Below, one piece after another: positions 26,949 to 35,166 of a stretch of DNA of 64,000 nt. Source of the DNA: DASUPK01 sp963815665 (GTDB lineage Bacteria > Actinomycetota > Thermoleophilia > Solirubrobacterales > 70-9); assembly GCA_963815665.1 (NCBI GenBank), contig CAWFHN010000016.1, positions 248,001 to 312,000 on the forward strand. Reading direction: 5' to 3'. The notes beneath the pieces are model-generated. The model did no database searches. It was not told the DNA's origin and saw only the letters and a program-made list of their open reading frames with translations. The number at the start of each line of letters is the position of its first letter. Position 1 is the first letter of the stretch. Made by a program: the position numbers and the translations under genes.

Positions 26949-27938
26949 TCAGATGTTGACCTGCGCCATGCCGACGCGCTCGTAGCGGTCGCCGGAGACC
27001 TCGGGCAACTCGGCGTCGATCCGCGAGAGGTCCTCCTCGGTCAACTCGACGTCGGCCGCTGCGGCGTTCTCCTCCAGATACTTGCGCCGCTTGGTCCCGG
27101 GGATCGGGACGATGTAGTCGCCCTGGGCGAGCACCCAGGCGAGCGCCAGCTGAGCCGGGGTGACGTCCTTCTCGTCGGCGATCTCGCGAAGCTTCGCCGC
27201 GATCGTCGCGTTCGCCTCCAGGTTGTCGCCCTGGAACCGGGGCTGGGTCCGCCGGAAGTCGTCCTCGGCCAGCTCCTCCGGGGAGTTGAAGCGTCCCGAG
27301 AGGAACCCGCGGCCGAGCGGCGAGTAGGCCACGAAGCCGATGCCGAGCTCACGGCAGGTCGGCAGGATCTCGGTCTCCGGCTCGCGAGCGAAGACGGAGT
27401 ACTCCGTCTGCAGGGCGGTGATCGGGTGGACGGCGTGGGCCCGGCGGATCGTCTCCGGCGCGGCCTCGCTCAGCCCGAGGTACTTCACCTTGCCGGCCTC
27501 GACCAGCTCCGCCATCGCGCCAACCGTCTCCTCGATCTCGACGTTCGGGTCGACGCGATGCTGGTAGTAGAGGTCGATCTGGTCGATGCCGAGCCGCTGG
27601 AGCGTGCCGTCGATCGTCTTGCGGACGCTCTCGGGCGACCCGTCGATCTCACCGAGCGTCGACATGTCCCCGGCGACGGTGTTGTCCAGGTTGCGCTGGA
27701 ACTTGGACGCGATCACGTACTGCTCGCGCTTGCCCTTGATCGCCCTGCCGACCAGCTCCTCGTTGGTCAGCGGGCCATAGATCTGGGCCGTGTCCATGAA
27801 GTCGATGCCGAGCTCCAGGGCGCGCTTGATCGTCGCTTCCGACTCCTCGACGTCGGTGTCGCCGTAGAAGGCGGACATGCCCATGCAGCCGAGCCCGATT
27901 TCCGAGACTTCCAGATCTCCGAGATTGCGCTGTTTCAT
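26949..27938 (-). CDS. Aldo/keto reductase
   Basis: NADPH-dependent carbonyl reductase, 329 residues. The AKR tetrad is visible: D and Y in GIDFMDTAQIYG, K in VIASKFQRN, H in YYQHRVDP. YSPLGRGFLSGRF and PIPGTKRRKYLEENAAA match the cofactor-binding part of the AKR11/13-like group. The ATG at 27938 overlaps the merR stop (ATGA); the upstream 13 in-frame codons belong to merR. The gene is thus the likely target of the MerR regulator, suggesting induction by reactive aldehydes or electrophiles (inference). Confidence 0.92.
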   Translation of the reverse strand: MKQRNLGDLEVSEIGLGCMGMSAFYGDTDVEESEATIKRALELGIDFMDTAQIYGPLTNEELVGRAIKGKREQYVIASKFQRNLDNTVAGDMSTLGEIDGSPESVRKTIDGTLQRLGIDQIDLYYQHRVDPNVEIEETVGAMAELVEAGKVKYLGLSEAAPETIRRAHAVHPITALQTEYSVFAREPETEILPTCRELGIGFVAYSPLGRGFLSGRFNSPEELAEDDFRRTQPRFQGDNLEANATIAAKLREIADEKDVTPAQLALAWVLAQGDYIVPIPGTKRRKYLEENAAAADVELTEEDLSRIDAELPEVSGDRYERVGMAQVNI

Positions 27939-28306
27939 TTCTCGCCAAGCCTTTCGCGGTAGAGGTCGATCTTCCAATCGATCAATTCGAGGTGGCCGGC
28001 GGTCTCCTCGAGGCGGGCCTGAACGGCCTCGCGATGTGCCTCGAGCAGCGCCAGCCGCTCCTCATTGGTTTCTTCTCCCCCGTTCAGCAGCTCCGCATAC
28101 CTGCGGACCTGACGGATCGGCATTCCGGTGGCGCGGAGCTTGGTCAGGAACTTGATCCGCTCCAGGTCCTCCTCCGCGTAGCGCCGGTGGCCGCTGCCGT
28201 TGCGGCTCACCGGCTGAAGCAACCCGGCTCGCTCCCAGTAACGCAGCGTGTGCGCACTGAGGCCCGATTCCTGCGCGGCCTCCGCAATCGTGAGGGTGGC
28301 TTCCAC
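27935..28306 (-). CDS. MerR-family transcriptional regulator
   Basis: 123 residues. The winged helix is at the N-terminus (LTIAEAAQESGLSAHTLRYWERAGLLQPVSR, then HRRYAEEDLERI), followed by a dimerisation coiled coil. The sequence has no cysteine, so it cannot use the metal- or thiol-sensing of CueR- or NmlR-type members. The GTG start is 7 bases after a TATCTT hexamer and follows a textbook MerR promoter with a 19-base spacer, so it is probably autoregulated and leaderless. It is coupled to the aldo-keto reductase gene. Confidence 0.93.
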   Translation of the reverse strand: MEATLTIAEAAQESGLSAHTLRYWERAGLLQPVSRNGSGHRRYAEEDLERIKFLTKLRATGMPIRQVRRYAELLNGGEETNEERLALLEAHREAVQARLEETAGHLELIDWKIDLYRERLGEK

Positions 28307-28313
28307 TCGATTG

Positions 28314-28344
28314 AAGATACGACTTAGAGCGCGCTCTAAGTCAA
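28314..28344 (-). promoter_or_regulatory. MerR-type promoter with 19-base spacer and 22-base palindrome
   Basis: On the minus strand the -35 is TTGACT (28344-28339) and the -10 is TATCTT (28319-28314) with exactly 19 bases between. A perfect palindrome with 11-base arms GACTTAGAGCG and CGCTCTAAGTC (28321-28342) fills the spacer and enters the -35. This is the classic architecture at which MerR proteins twist DNA to activate. The -35 overlaps the stop of the DUF2182 gene. Confidence 0.75.
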
Positions 28345-29120
28345 GGCGCCATGTGCATCGAGTCCATCGCGTGCATCGCCGCCGGCGAGCCGGGGAGAGT
28401 CAGCCCCGGAACCTGACCGGGGAAGAAGGCGACCCCGATCGCCAGCGCCAGGAGCACCACTACGGTGACGGCCTCAGCGCGCTCGCGCCAGGGCAGCACC
28501 TTCTCGAGCACGATCAGCGCGGCGATCACCACCATCCAGGTGATGCTCATGACTCCGAGGGCGAAGAGGGCCGCCATCAGCGCCCACGAGGTGCCGACGC
28601 AATAGGCGCCCTGATCCAGGCCCATGCGGAGTGCCCCGGCCGCGCCCTCGCGCCAGTCGGCGGCCAGCAGCTCGCGGTCGCGGCAGTGGCGCAGACAGGC
28701 CGTCTTCAGAGGCGTGAGCTCGTAGAGGGCGGCAAAGGCGATCACGCCGCCGGCCACGTACCGGCCGCCGTCCTCCCAGCCGAGGAAGGAGATGTCCAGC
28801 GAGCGGACGGCCCTGTAGACGAGCCAGGCAACCAGGCCGACGAGCGCCCAGGTGAGCAGATAGCCGGCGGCGAACAGGGTGGTGCGCAGGAGCGACTGCG
28901 GCGTCACCTGGGCCGAGCCGCCACGCGCCTGCCCGGCGTAGGCGCCGGCCATCGGCACCAGCGACGGCAGCATCATCGCGGCCATCATCACCGCCCAGAT
29001 CCCGGCGAACCAGCCGAAGGAGCCGAGGTCCGTCCCCGGGCCCGCATCCATTCCCTGCATCCGGTCCACGGTCACCACCCAGGCGATGGCGGCCGCCCCC
29101 AGCAGGAAGATGGCGGTCAC
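28341..29120 (-). CDS. DUF2182 family integral membrane protein
   Basis: 259 residues with about seven hydrophobic segments. MQGM, WAVMMAAMMLPSL, and the paired cysteines in TPLKTACLRHCRD are family features of DUF2182, described as predicted metal-binding membrane proteins; the tail is rich in Met and His (HAMDSMHMAP), which would suit copper. The start is GTG 29120, overlapping the DUF899 stop (GTGA); the open frame further upstream lies over DUF899. Last gene of the ArsR-SRPBCC-DUF899 operon. Role unproven. Confidence 0.82.
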   Translation of the reverse strand: MTAIFLLGAAAIAWVVTVDRMQGMDAGPGTDLGSFGWFAGIWAVMMAAMMLPSLVPMAGAYAGQARGGSAQVTPQSLLRTTLFAAGYLLTWALVGLVAWLVYRAVRSLDISFLGWEDGGRYVAGGVIAFAALYELTPLKTACLRHCRDRELLAADWREGAAGALRMGLDQGAYCVGTSWALMAALFALGVMSITWMVVIAALIVLEKVLPWRERAEAVTVVVLLALAIGVAFFPGQVPGLTLPGSPAAMHAMDSMHMAP

Positions 29121-29848
29121 TCGTAGTTCAGTTGCTCGTCCCAATTTGGCCTCCCTTCCGGAGTCAGATCGAACAGGTTCCAAAGCGGCTCGAGGGTCCC
29201 CACGTGGCGTGGGTCCTGGCCGGGGTCCCAGGGCCCGTAGAAGAGCTCCGAGCCCCAGAAGTGGCGGATCGTCTCGCCGTCGCGGTGGAAGACGTTCAGC
29301 ATCGGCCGCTGGGCACCCTCGGGCGTCTCGCCGAAGTAGTCGGGGTTGTAGGTGTTCCCCTGCGAGGAGAGCAGCCGCAGCCCGCGCCAGCCGCGCTCCC
29401 GCTTCCAGGTGAGCAACCGGGGAAGTGGCGACCTGGCGACCACGGCGAAGTTGAGCTGCCGGCTCGCGTGCTCGACCATCCCGTCCAGCTGGTCGAGCAG
29501 GCCCACGCACGATGGGCACGGTCCCTCGGCGAGCGCGAGCTCCGCCGTCTCCCGTTCGCGGACCGGCCCGGGACGCTCGTCCTCTGGGTCGCGCGGGAAC
29601 ATGAAGCTGTAGATCGCCAGGGAGTCCCTGCCTGGCGCGAACAGCTCCGAGAACCGCACGTCGGTGGACCCGCCATCGGGCCCCTCCCCCTGGAAGACGT
29701 AGTCCTCGGGGATCTCGCCGCCGGGCGGAAGCTCGCGACGGGCCGCGGCGACCGCCTCCGTCTGGCGCCGCAGCTCGATCTCGGCCTCGAGCAGCGCGTC
29801 ACGGGCAGTCCTGTACTCGGCGCTCTCTCCTGGGAAGGCGATGTCCAT
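29117..29848 (-). CDS. DUF899 thioredoxin-like protein
   Basis: 243 residues. The DUF899 fold is a thioredoxin-like domain; here the CxxC is in AEGPCPSCVGLLDQLDGM near residue 110, with the family blocks LAIYSFMFPRD and RSPLPRLLTWKRERGW. Members are annotated as thioredoxin-like or dithiol-disulfide isomerase-like, with no settled substrate. It sits between an SRPBCC gene and DUF2182 on one strand, and a paralogue lies on the other strand at 30674. Start ATG preceded by GGAGAG. Confidence 0.85.
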   Translation of the reverse strand: MDIAFPGESAEYRTARDALLEAEIELRRQTEAVAAARRELPPGGEIPEDYVFQGEGPDGGSTDVRFSELFAPGRDSLAIYSFMFPRDPEDERPGPVRERETAELALAEGPCPSCVGLLDQLDGMVEHASRQLNFAVVARSPLPRLLTWKRERGWRGLRLLSSQGNTYNPDYFGETPEGAQRPMLNVFHRDGETIRHFWGSELFYGPWDPGQDPRHVGTLEPLWNLFDLTPEGRPNWDEQLNYE

Positions 29849-29859
29849 CTTGGGCTCTC

Positions 29860-30309
29860 CTACTTAGACCCAAGAACGCGCTCAATCTCATCGAAGCAGG
29901 TCGACCAGCCCTCGTACTGGGAGTCCCGCCGCTCCTGCTCGGAGATGCCGCTGTTCGTGAACAGCACCGTGGTGACGCCGTCCCGCTCCGTGAACTCCAG
30001 CTCGATCATCTGCTCGTTGGAGGGATCGTCGTCGAAGGTCCAGGAGAAGGCCAGCCGGCTCGGCCGCTCGATCAGGGTGTACTCGCCACCCGCTCCGACC
30101 GGCTCGCCGTCCGGATCCCGCATCACGACCCGGATCTTTCCGCCCACCCGGAGGTCGACCTCGGCGCTCGGCTCCCGCCAGCCGCTGGCCGGCCTGAACC
30201 AGCGCCTGATGACCTCCTCGCTCGTCCAGGCGTCAAAGACGTCCTCGGCCGGAGCGTCGAAAGTCCTCTCGATCCGGACCACCCGCGCCGCATCCTCGGC
30301 CACAGTCAC
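29860..30309 (-). CDS. SRPBCC/AHSA1-domain protein
   Basis: 149 residues. The START-like AHSA1 pattern is clear: RIERTFDAPAEDVFDAWTS at the N-terminus, LRVGGKIRVVM, and the closing GWSTCFDEIERVL helix. Such proteins bind hydrophobic ligands in a helix-grip cavity and are very often encoded directly after ArsR-type regulators. The start is GTG 30309, overlapping the arsR stop (GTGA). Ligand unknown; a sensor or detoxification role is inference. Confidence 0.88.
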   Translation of the reverse strand: MTVAEDAARVVRIERTFDAPAEDVFDAWTSEEVIRRWFRPASGWREPSAEVDLRVGGKIRVVMRDPDGEPVGAGGEYTLIERPSRLAFSWTFDDDPSNEQMIELEFTERDGVTTVLFTNSGISEQERRDSQYEGWSTCFDEIERVLGSK

Positions 30310-30617
30310 TCCTTTCTCTCCTCGAGATACTCGCCGACGACGTCGAAGAGCCGCTCCCAGCGAGCTCGTTGGGTTTCTATCCAATCGGAGGTCTCGGCAA
30401 GCCTCTCCGGCCGCAGGGCGAGACGATGCGTCCGCCCGTCGATCACCCGCGTCAGGACGCCGGCCTCCTCGAGCAGCTTCAGGTGACGCGAGATCGTGGG
30501 CTTTGACACCCCGAGGCCCCGGGTAGCCTCGCTCACGGTCGCCGCCCCGCCGCTGAGGCGCTCGACTATCTCGCGGCGGGTCGGATGGGCGAGCGCCTTG
30601 AAAGCATCGTTAGCCAT
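30306..30617 (-). CDS. ArsR-family transcriptional regulator
   Basis: 103 residues, a minimal winged-helix repressor: AFKALAHPTRREIVERL opens it, VSKPTISRHLKLLEEAGVL is the recognition helix region, followed by a dimerising C-terminal helix. There are no cysteines, so metal sensing of the ArsR/SmtB type is unlikely. The ATG is 7 bases after TATAGT (leaderless) and is covered by an inverted repeat, which suggests autorepression. It heads SRPBCC, DUF899 and DUF2182 and faces a divergent DUF899 gene. Confidence 0.93.
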   Translation of the reverse strand: MANDAFKALAHPTRREIVERLSGGAATVSEATRGLGVSKPTISRHLKLLEEAGVLTRVIDGRTHRLALRPERLAETSDWIETQRARWERLFDVVGEYLEERKE

Positions 30618-30630
30618 TGTGCTAACTATA
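30609..30630. promoter_or_regulatory. arsR leaderless promoter with overlapping inverted-repeat operator
   Basis: Minus strand TATAGT (30630-30625) lies 7 bases before the arsR ATG. GTTAGC (30609-30614) and GCTAAC (30621-30626) are perfect 6-base arms around a 6-base spacer that contains the start codon. Binding here would block initiation. The same AT-rich stretch probably serves the divergent DUF899 gene. Confidence 0.6.
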
Positions 30631-30673
30631 TATTCTTGGAGGACGTCGATCCCGACCACAGGAGGAAACGCGC

Positions 30674-31399
30674 ATGCCGGAGCACAGAGTGGCGACCCAG
30701 GACGAGTGGGAGGCCGAGCGCGAGGCCGTGCTCGCCGAGGAGAAGGAGCTGACCCACCGCGGTGACGAGGTCACCAAGAAGCGGCAGGAGCTCCCCTGGG
30801 TGGCGGTCGAGAAGGAATACAGCTTCGAGACCCCCGAGGGCACCAAGTCGCTCGCGGACCTGTTCGACGGGAGCTCGCAGCTGATGATCTACCACTTCAT
30901 GTTCGGGCCCTCGTACGAGACCGGCTGCCCGGTCTGCTCGTCGATCACCGACACGCTCGCGCCACAGGCACCGCATCTGCAGGCGCGCGACACGACGCTG
31001 ATGCTCTCCTCGCGAGCGCCGGTCGACAAGCTCGAGCCCTTCAGGAAGCGAATGGGATGGGAACTGCCCTGGGTCTCCGCCGAGACCGACTTCCATCGCG
31101 ATCTCGGCTTCTTCAACTCCGAGGAGGAGCTGAAGCCGTTCCTCGAGTCGGGCCAGATCCCGCTGACGGTCACCCAGAACGCGGAGATGTGCGGCACCGA
31201 CGCGGCCGGCTACGTCGCCGAGGGGCCGGGCTTGAGCGTGTACGCCCTCGACGACGGAACCGTCTATCGGACCTACGTCACGACCCAGCGGGGGCTCGAC
31301 GCCATCATGGCCTTCTACCAGCTCCTCGATCGCACGCCGAAGGGGCGTAACGAAAGCGCCACCGAGCCGCTCTGGATCCGCTACCACGACGCCTACTAG
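30674..31399 (+). CDS. DUF899 thioredoxin-like protein (second copy)
   Basis: 241 residues, paralogue of the gene at 29117-29848. CxxC is in YETGCPVCSSITDTL near residue 86; LMIYHFMFGP and SSRAPVDKLEPFRKRMGW match the other copy's blocks. An AGGAGG ribosome binding site lies 10 bases before the ATG, so unlike arsR it has a leader, transcribed divergently from the arsR operon. The shared upstream region with the arsR operator makes joint control likely. Confidence 0.87.
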   Translation: MPEHRVATQDEWEAEREAVLAEEKELTHRGDEVTKKRQELPWVAVEKEYSFETPEGTKSLADLFDGSSQLMIYHFMFGPSYETGCPVCSSITDTLAPQAPHLQARDTTLMLSSRAPVDKLEPFRKRMGWELPWVSAETDFHRDLGFFNSEEELKPFLESGQIPLTVTQNAEMCGTDAAGYVAEGPGLSVYALDDGTVYRTYVTTQRGLDAIMAFYQLLDRTPKGRNESATEPLWIRYHDAY

Positions 31400-31454
31400 G
31401 GCCGGGTGAGGCCCCTCGGTACCGTGAAAACGGACAACGAAGAGGAGGCCGCAA

Positions 31455-31886
31455 GTGGCGACTCGCAACGGCAGCGCGCAGTGGAACGGCAGCCTGAAGG
31501 ACGGCTCCGGCACGCTGACCGTCGGCGACGGGGTCTGGAGCGGCGACTACTCGTTCGCATCGCGCTTCGAGGACGGTGACGGCACCAACCCCGAGGAGCT
31601 GATCGCGGCCGCCCATTCGGGCTGCTTCTCGATGGCGCTCAGCGCCCAGCTCAGCGAGGCCGGGCACGCCCCCAACTCGATCAAGACCACCGCGAAGGTG
31701 CAGATCCGCAACGTCGACGGTCGGCCGACCATCGACAACATCGATCTCGAGACCGAGGGCGACGTGCCGGGCATCGACGAGGCGACGTTTCAGGAGCAGG
31801 CCGAGGCGGCGAAGGCGGGCTGCGCGGTCTCGCGAGCCCTCGCGGGCGTCAACACGATGAACGTCACGGCGAAGCTCGCCGGGTGA
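31455..31886 (+). CDS. osmC: OsmC-family peroxiredoxin
   Basis: 143 residues. The two redox cysteines are C57 (AAAHSGCFSMAL) and C123 (AAKAGCAVSRAL), the standard OsmC arrangement for thiol-dependent reduction of organic hydroperoxides. The GTG start at 31455 follows a GAGGAGG ribosome binding site. It lies just after the DUF899 gene with a 55-base gap that contains a TACCGT hexamer, so it may have its own promoter. Converges on pgl. Confidence 0.93.
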   Translation: MATRNGSAQWNGSLKDGSGTLTVGDGVWSGDYSFASRFEDGDGTNPEELIAAAHSGCFSMALSAQLSEAGHAPNSIKTTAKVQIRNVDGRPTIDNIDLETEGDVPGIDEATFQEQAEAAKAGCAVSRALAGVNTMNVTAKLAG

Positions 31887-31896
31887 GGCGCTGGGC

Positions 31897-32577
31897 CTAG
31901 GCGTCGGGCGCGGCGGCGCGGTCCGCCAGGATCAGCGAGTCGCCGCCCGGCTGGACCCGGCCGGAGGGAGTCGAGGGGTCCTGCGCGATCAGCTTCTCGA
32001 GAGCGTCGACCTTGGACTCTCCCGTGACCACCCAGAGCAGGCTGCGGACGCTCTCGATCTCCGGATAGGTGAGCGTCATCCGGCGGACGCCCTGGTACTC
32101 GCCTGAGGTGACGGCGACCCGGCGGTCGGTCACCTCGAGCACCGGATCGCCCGGGACGAGCGAGGCGGTGTGCCCGTCGGGGCCGATCCCGAGGTGGGCG
32201 AGATCCAGCTGTCCGGGGAGCGACTCGGCGTAGCGGGCGGCCGCCGCGTCGAGGTCCTCGGCGGTGACCGGCATCGGCTTGATGCTGCCCTGCGCGCCGA
32301 TCGAGAGGCTCTCGATCAGGTGGGTCAGGTTGCGCTGGTCGTCGCCCGCCGACGCGACCCTCTCGTCGACCTGGAAGAGGGCCGCCTTGTTCCAGTCCTC
32401 GAACAGGTCCTCGAGCTGGGAGAACATCGGCCAGGGGTCGCTGCCGCCGCTGACCGCCAGCTCAGCACTGCCTCGCTCCGCGACCGCCCGTTTCGCGGCC
32501 TCGGCCATCAGCTCGGCCCCGCGCTTGTGGACCTCGTCCGGTGTGTCGAATACCTCGAGCCGGTGGGCGCCCATCAC
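31897..32577 (-). CDS. pgl: 6-phosphogluconolactonase
   Basis: Hydrolyses 6-phosphogluconolactone, the second step of the oxidative pentose phosphate pathway. 226 residues, DevB/SOL type. AVSGGSDPWPMFSQL near residue 43 and LDLAHLGIGPDGHTASLVPG near residue 130 are the family's two signatures. The ATG overlaps the gnd stop by 4 bases, so pgl and gnd are coupled. Confidence 0.94.
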   Translation of the reverse strand: MMGAHRLEVFDTPDEVHKRGAELMAEAAKRAVAERGSAELAVSGGSDPWPMFSQLEDLFEDWNKAALFQVDERVASAGDDQRNLTHLIESLSIGAQGSIKPMPVTAEDLDAAAARYAESLPGQLDLAHLGIGPDGHTASLVPGDPVLEVTDRRVAVTSGEYQGVRRMTLTYPEIESVRSLLWVVTGESKVDALEKLIAQDPSTPSGRVQPGGDSLILADRAAAPDA

Positions 32578-33593
32578 TTCGGCTTCTCCTTGTGGCCGCC
32601 GAACTGGTACCGCATCGCCGACAGGACGCGGTCGGCGAAGTCGTCCAGGTCACGAGAGGCGAAGCGCTCGTACAGCGCCGTGGTGAGCACGCTCGCCGGC
32701 ACGCCCTCCTCGATCGCGGCGATCGACGTCCAGCGGCCCTCGCCCGAGTCCGAGACACGGCCCTCGAAGTCCGAGAGATCGTGCGACTCCTGCAGGGAGG
32801 CAGCCGTCAGGTCGAGGAGCCAGGAGCCGATCACGCTGCCCCTGCGCCAGACCTCGGCTACCTCAGGGAGGTCCAGGTCGTACTGGTAGTACTCGGGGTG
32901 CTCCAGCGGGGCGGTCTCGGCGTCCATCTCCCGCTTCACCTTCCCCGCATTGGCGTTCTTGAGGATGTTGAGACCCTCGGCGTAGGCGGCCATCACGCCG
33001 TACTCGATCCCGTTGTGGACCATCTTCACGAAGTGGCCCGCCCCGTTCGGACCGCAGTGGAGGTAGCCGTTCTCGGCGGTGTCCGGGTCCCCCGTGCGCC
33101 CCGGCGTCCGCTCGGCCGACTCGACCCCGGGGGCGATGGTCTTGAAGATCGGATCGAGGCGCTCGACCGCCCCGTCCGGGCCACCGATCATCAGGCAGAA
33201 GCCGCGGTCGAGGCCGAAGACGCCGCCGCTGGTCCCGCAGTCGATGTAGTCGATGCCCTTCTCCCCCACCATCTGCGCACGCCGGATGTCGTCGCGGTAG
33301 TACGAGTTGCCGCCGTCGATGATCGCGTCGCCCTTGTCGAGCACCTCGGCGACGTCCTTGACGGTGCTCTCCGTGATCTCGCCCGCCGGCACCATCACCC
33401 ACACCGACCGGGGCGCGTCGAGCTTCTCGGCCAGCTCCGCAAGCGAGGAGGCGCCGGTCGCCCCCTCGCCGGCCAGCTCCTTGATCGGGTCGGGGTTGAC
33501 GTCGTAGACGACGCAGTCGTGACCGTCGCGCATGAGACGCCGGACCAAATTCGCTCCCATCCTGCCGAGGCCGACCATTCCGAGCTGAGCCAT
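32574..33593 (-). CDS. gnd: 6-phosphogluconate dehydrogenase, short form
   Basis: Oxidative decarboxylation of 6-phosphogluconate to ribulose-5-phosphate. 339 residues, the short GntZ/YqeC-like form rather than the 470-residue classic form. MVGLGRMGANLVRRL binds the nucleotide; the second strand ends VVYDVNPD, and the acidic residue there suggests NAD rather than NADP (inference). DCGTSGGVFGLDRGFCLMIGG and HCGPNGAGHFVKMVHNGIEYG are catalytic blocks. AGGAGAAGAG precedes the ATG at 33593; eleven upstream in-frame codons were dropped. Confidence 0.94.
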   Translation of the reverse strand: MAQLGMVGLGRMGANLVRRLMRDGHDCVVYDVNPDPIKELAGEGATGASSLAELAEKLDAPRSVWVMVPAGEITESTVKDVAEVLDKGDAIIDGGNSYYRDDIRRAQMVGEKGIDYIDCGTSGGVFGLDRGFCLMIGGPDGAVERLDPIFKTIAPGVESAERTPGRTGDPDTAENGYLHCGPNGAGHFVKMVHNGIEYGVMAAYAEGLNILKNANAGKVKREMDAETAPLEHPEYYQYDLDLPEVAEVWRRGSVIGSWLLDLTAASLQESHDLSDFEGRVSDSGEGRWTSIAAIEEGVPASVLTTALYERFASRDLDDFADRVLSAMRYQFGGHKEKPK

Positions 33594-33624
33594 CCGTCTC
33601 TTCTCCTCTTTCGTTGACGCGAGC

Positions 33625-33647
33625 ATCCTACGCCGGTCCAGTAGGTT
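33625..33647. promoter_or_regulatory. Divergent promoters of gnd-pgl and zwf
   Basis: Plus strand: TAGGTT (33642-33647) is 6 bases before the GTG of zwf (leaderless). Minus strand: TAGGAT (33630-33625) would start a leader of about 25 bases that contains the gnd ribosome binding site. The two arms of the oxidative pentose pathway are thus driven from one 60-base region. Confidence 0.5.
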
Positions 33648-33653
33648 CCCAGC

Positions 33654-35108
33654 GTGGCGCAGGCATCCTCATCCGGCAAAGGCATCGGGCCACCTGCCGA
33701 CGCGCTGGTGATCTTCGGGATCACCGGCGACCTGGCGAAGAAGATGACGCTGAAGGCGCTCTACGACCTGGTCGAGAACGGCACGCTGCAGGTCCCGGTG
33801 ATCGGCGTCGCGCGGAACGACTGGAGCGATGAGGACCTCCACAAGCACGCCCGGGACGCGGTCGAGGGCCGAGTCGCGGTGAAGGGCGAGGAGCTCGACG
33901 AGGACGTCTTCAAGAAATTCACCGACAAGCTCACCTACGCCCAGGGCGACTACACCGACGAGGCCACCTACAAGGGCCTGAAGAAGCAGCTCGACTTCGC
34001 CAAGCACCCGGTCTTCTACCTCGAGATCCCGCCGTCGCTGTTCGCGACGGTGATCGAGCATCTCGGCAAGGCCGGCCTCACGGACGGCGCCCGGGTCGCG
34101 ATCGAGAAGCCGTTCGGTCACGACCTGGCCTCGGCGATCGAGCTCAACGACCAGATTCACGAGGTCCTCGACGAGGACCAGATCTACCGGATCGACCACT
34201 TTCTCGGCAAGGAGCCGGTGATGGACATCACCTACCTCCGCTTCGCCAACTCGCTGCTCGAGCCGATCTGGAACCGCCGCTACGTCGAGTCGGTCCAGAT
34301 CACGATGGCCGAGGACTTCGGGGTCGACGATCGCGGCAGCTTCTACGACGCGGTCGGCTGCATGCGGGACGTGTTCCAGAACCACCTGCTGCAGACGCTG
34401 GCCCTGGTGGCGATGGAGCCGCCGTCGGCGGGCGCCGACCCCGATCCGATCCGCGACGCCAAGCTCGACATGTTCAAGGCGATCCCCGACATCAACCCGA
34501 ACCGCTACGTACGCGGCCAGTACGACGGGTACCGCAAGATCGAGGGCGTCGACCCGAAGTCGGACACCGAAACCTTCATCGCCCTGCGGCTCGATATAAA
34601 CAACTGGCGCTGGTCGGGAATCCCCTTCTTCGTCCGCGGGGGTAAGGAACTCGCCGAGAAGGTCACGGAGGTGCGGGTGATATTCCAGAGCCCGCCTCCA
34701 CTCGGCATCGGCGGCGGTCCGGCTCCCGAGACGGACGAGATCGTGGTCCGGATCGATCCCGATTCGGGCGTCAGCTTCCTCGTCGAGGCGAAGCAGCCGG
34801 GTGAGGAGGCGCTGCGCCGCGTCCACCTCGACCTGCTCTTCCAGCGGGAGCTCGGAGGACAGCCGGGGCCCTACGAGCGCCTCCTCGCCGACGCTCTGGC
34901 GGGCAACCAGCAGCGCTTCGCCCGGGAGGACAGCGTGCTGGAGACCTGGCGCGTCGTGCAGCCGCTGATCGACAATCCCTGCGCCCTGGAGCCCTACCGC
35001 AAGGGCAGCTGGGGCCCGGAGGGCGCATCGAACCTCCTGCACGGCTACGGAGGCTGGCGCCGGCCGTGGCTGCCGGACAAGCCGCTGGAGTCCGTCGGCG
35101 CCGGCTAG
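33654..35108 (+). CDS. zwf: Glucose-6-phosphate dehydrogenase
   Basis: First step of the oxidative pentose phosphate pathway, 484 residues. FGITGDLAKK binds NADP, EKPFGHDL follows, and RIDHFLGKE is the intact substrate signature with K186. The catalytic histidine is in FQNHLLQ, and the RGGK lysine is also present. It starts at GTG, 6 bases after TAGGTT, divergent from gnd-pgl, so this is the copy expected to run the pathway. The paralogue at 15260-16708 differs exactly at the signature lysine. Confidence 0.96.
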   Translation: MAQASSSGKGIGPPADALVIFGITGDLAKKMTLKALYDLVENGTLQVPVIGVARNDWSDEDLHKHARDAVEGRVAVKGEELDEDVFKKFTDKLTYAQGDYTDEATYKGLKKQLDFAKHPVFYLEIPPSLFATVIEHLGKAGLTDGARVAIEKPFGHDLASAIELNDQIHEVLDEDQIYRIDHFLGKEPVMDITYLRFANSLLEPIWNRRYVESVQITMAEDFGVDDRGSFYDAVGCMRDVFQNHLLQTLALVAMEPPSAGADPDPIRDAKLDMFKAIPDINPNRYVRGQYDGYRKIEGVDPKSDTETFIALRLDINNWRWSGIPFFVRGGKELAEKVTEVRVIFQSPPPLGIGGGPAPETDEIVVRIDPDSGVSFLVEAKQPGEEALRRVHLDLLFQRELGGQPGPYERLLADALAGNQQRFAREDSVLETWRVVQPLIDNPCALEPYRKGSWGPEGASNLLHGYGGWRRPWLPDKPLESVGAG

Positions 35109-35152
35109 CGGCCGCTTGCCGCCGCGATCTGATGGCGAAGCCGTCCTGTCGA

Positions 35153-35158
35153 TAGGGT
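35153..35158 (+). promoter_or_regulatory. Candidate -10 for the cyclophilin gene
   Basis: TAGGGT is 8 bases before the GTG at 35167. A GGAGG lies within the spacer, so leaderless and led initiation cannot be told apart here. Confidence 0.35.
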
Positions 35159-35166
35159 GGAGGTCA

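Noticed and set aside
28248..29126. A 292-codon plus-strand frame over DUF2182
   Set aside because: Antisense to a membrane protein with clear hydrophobic segments; the frame itself is a charged low-complexity shadow.
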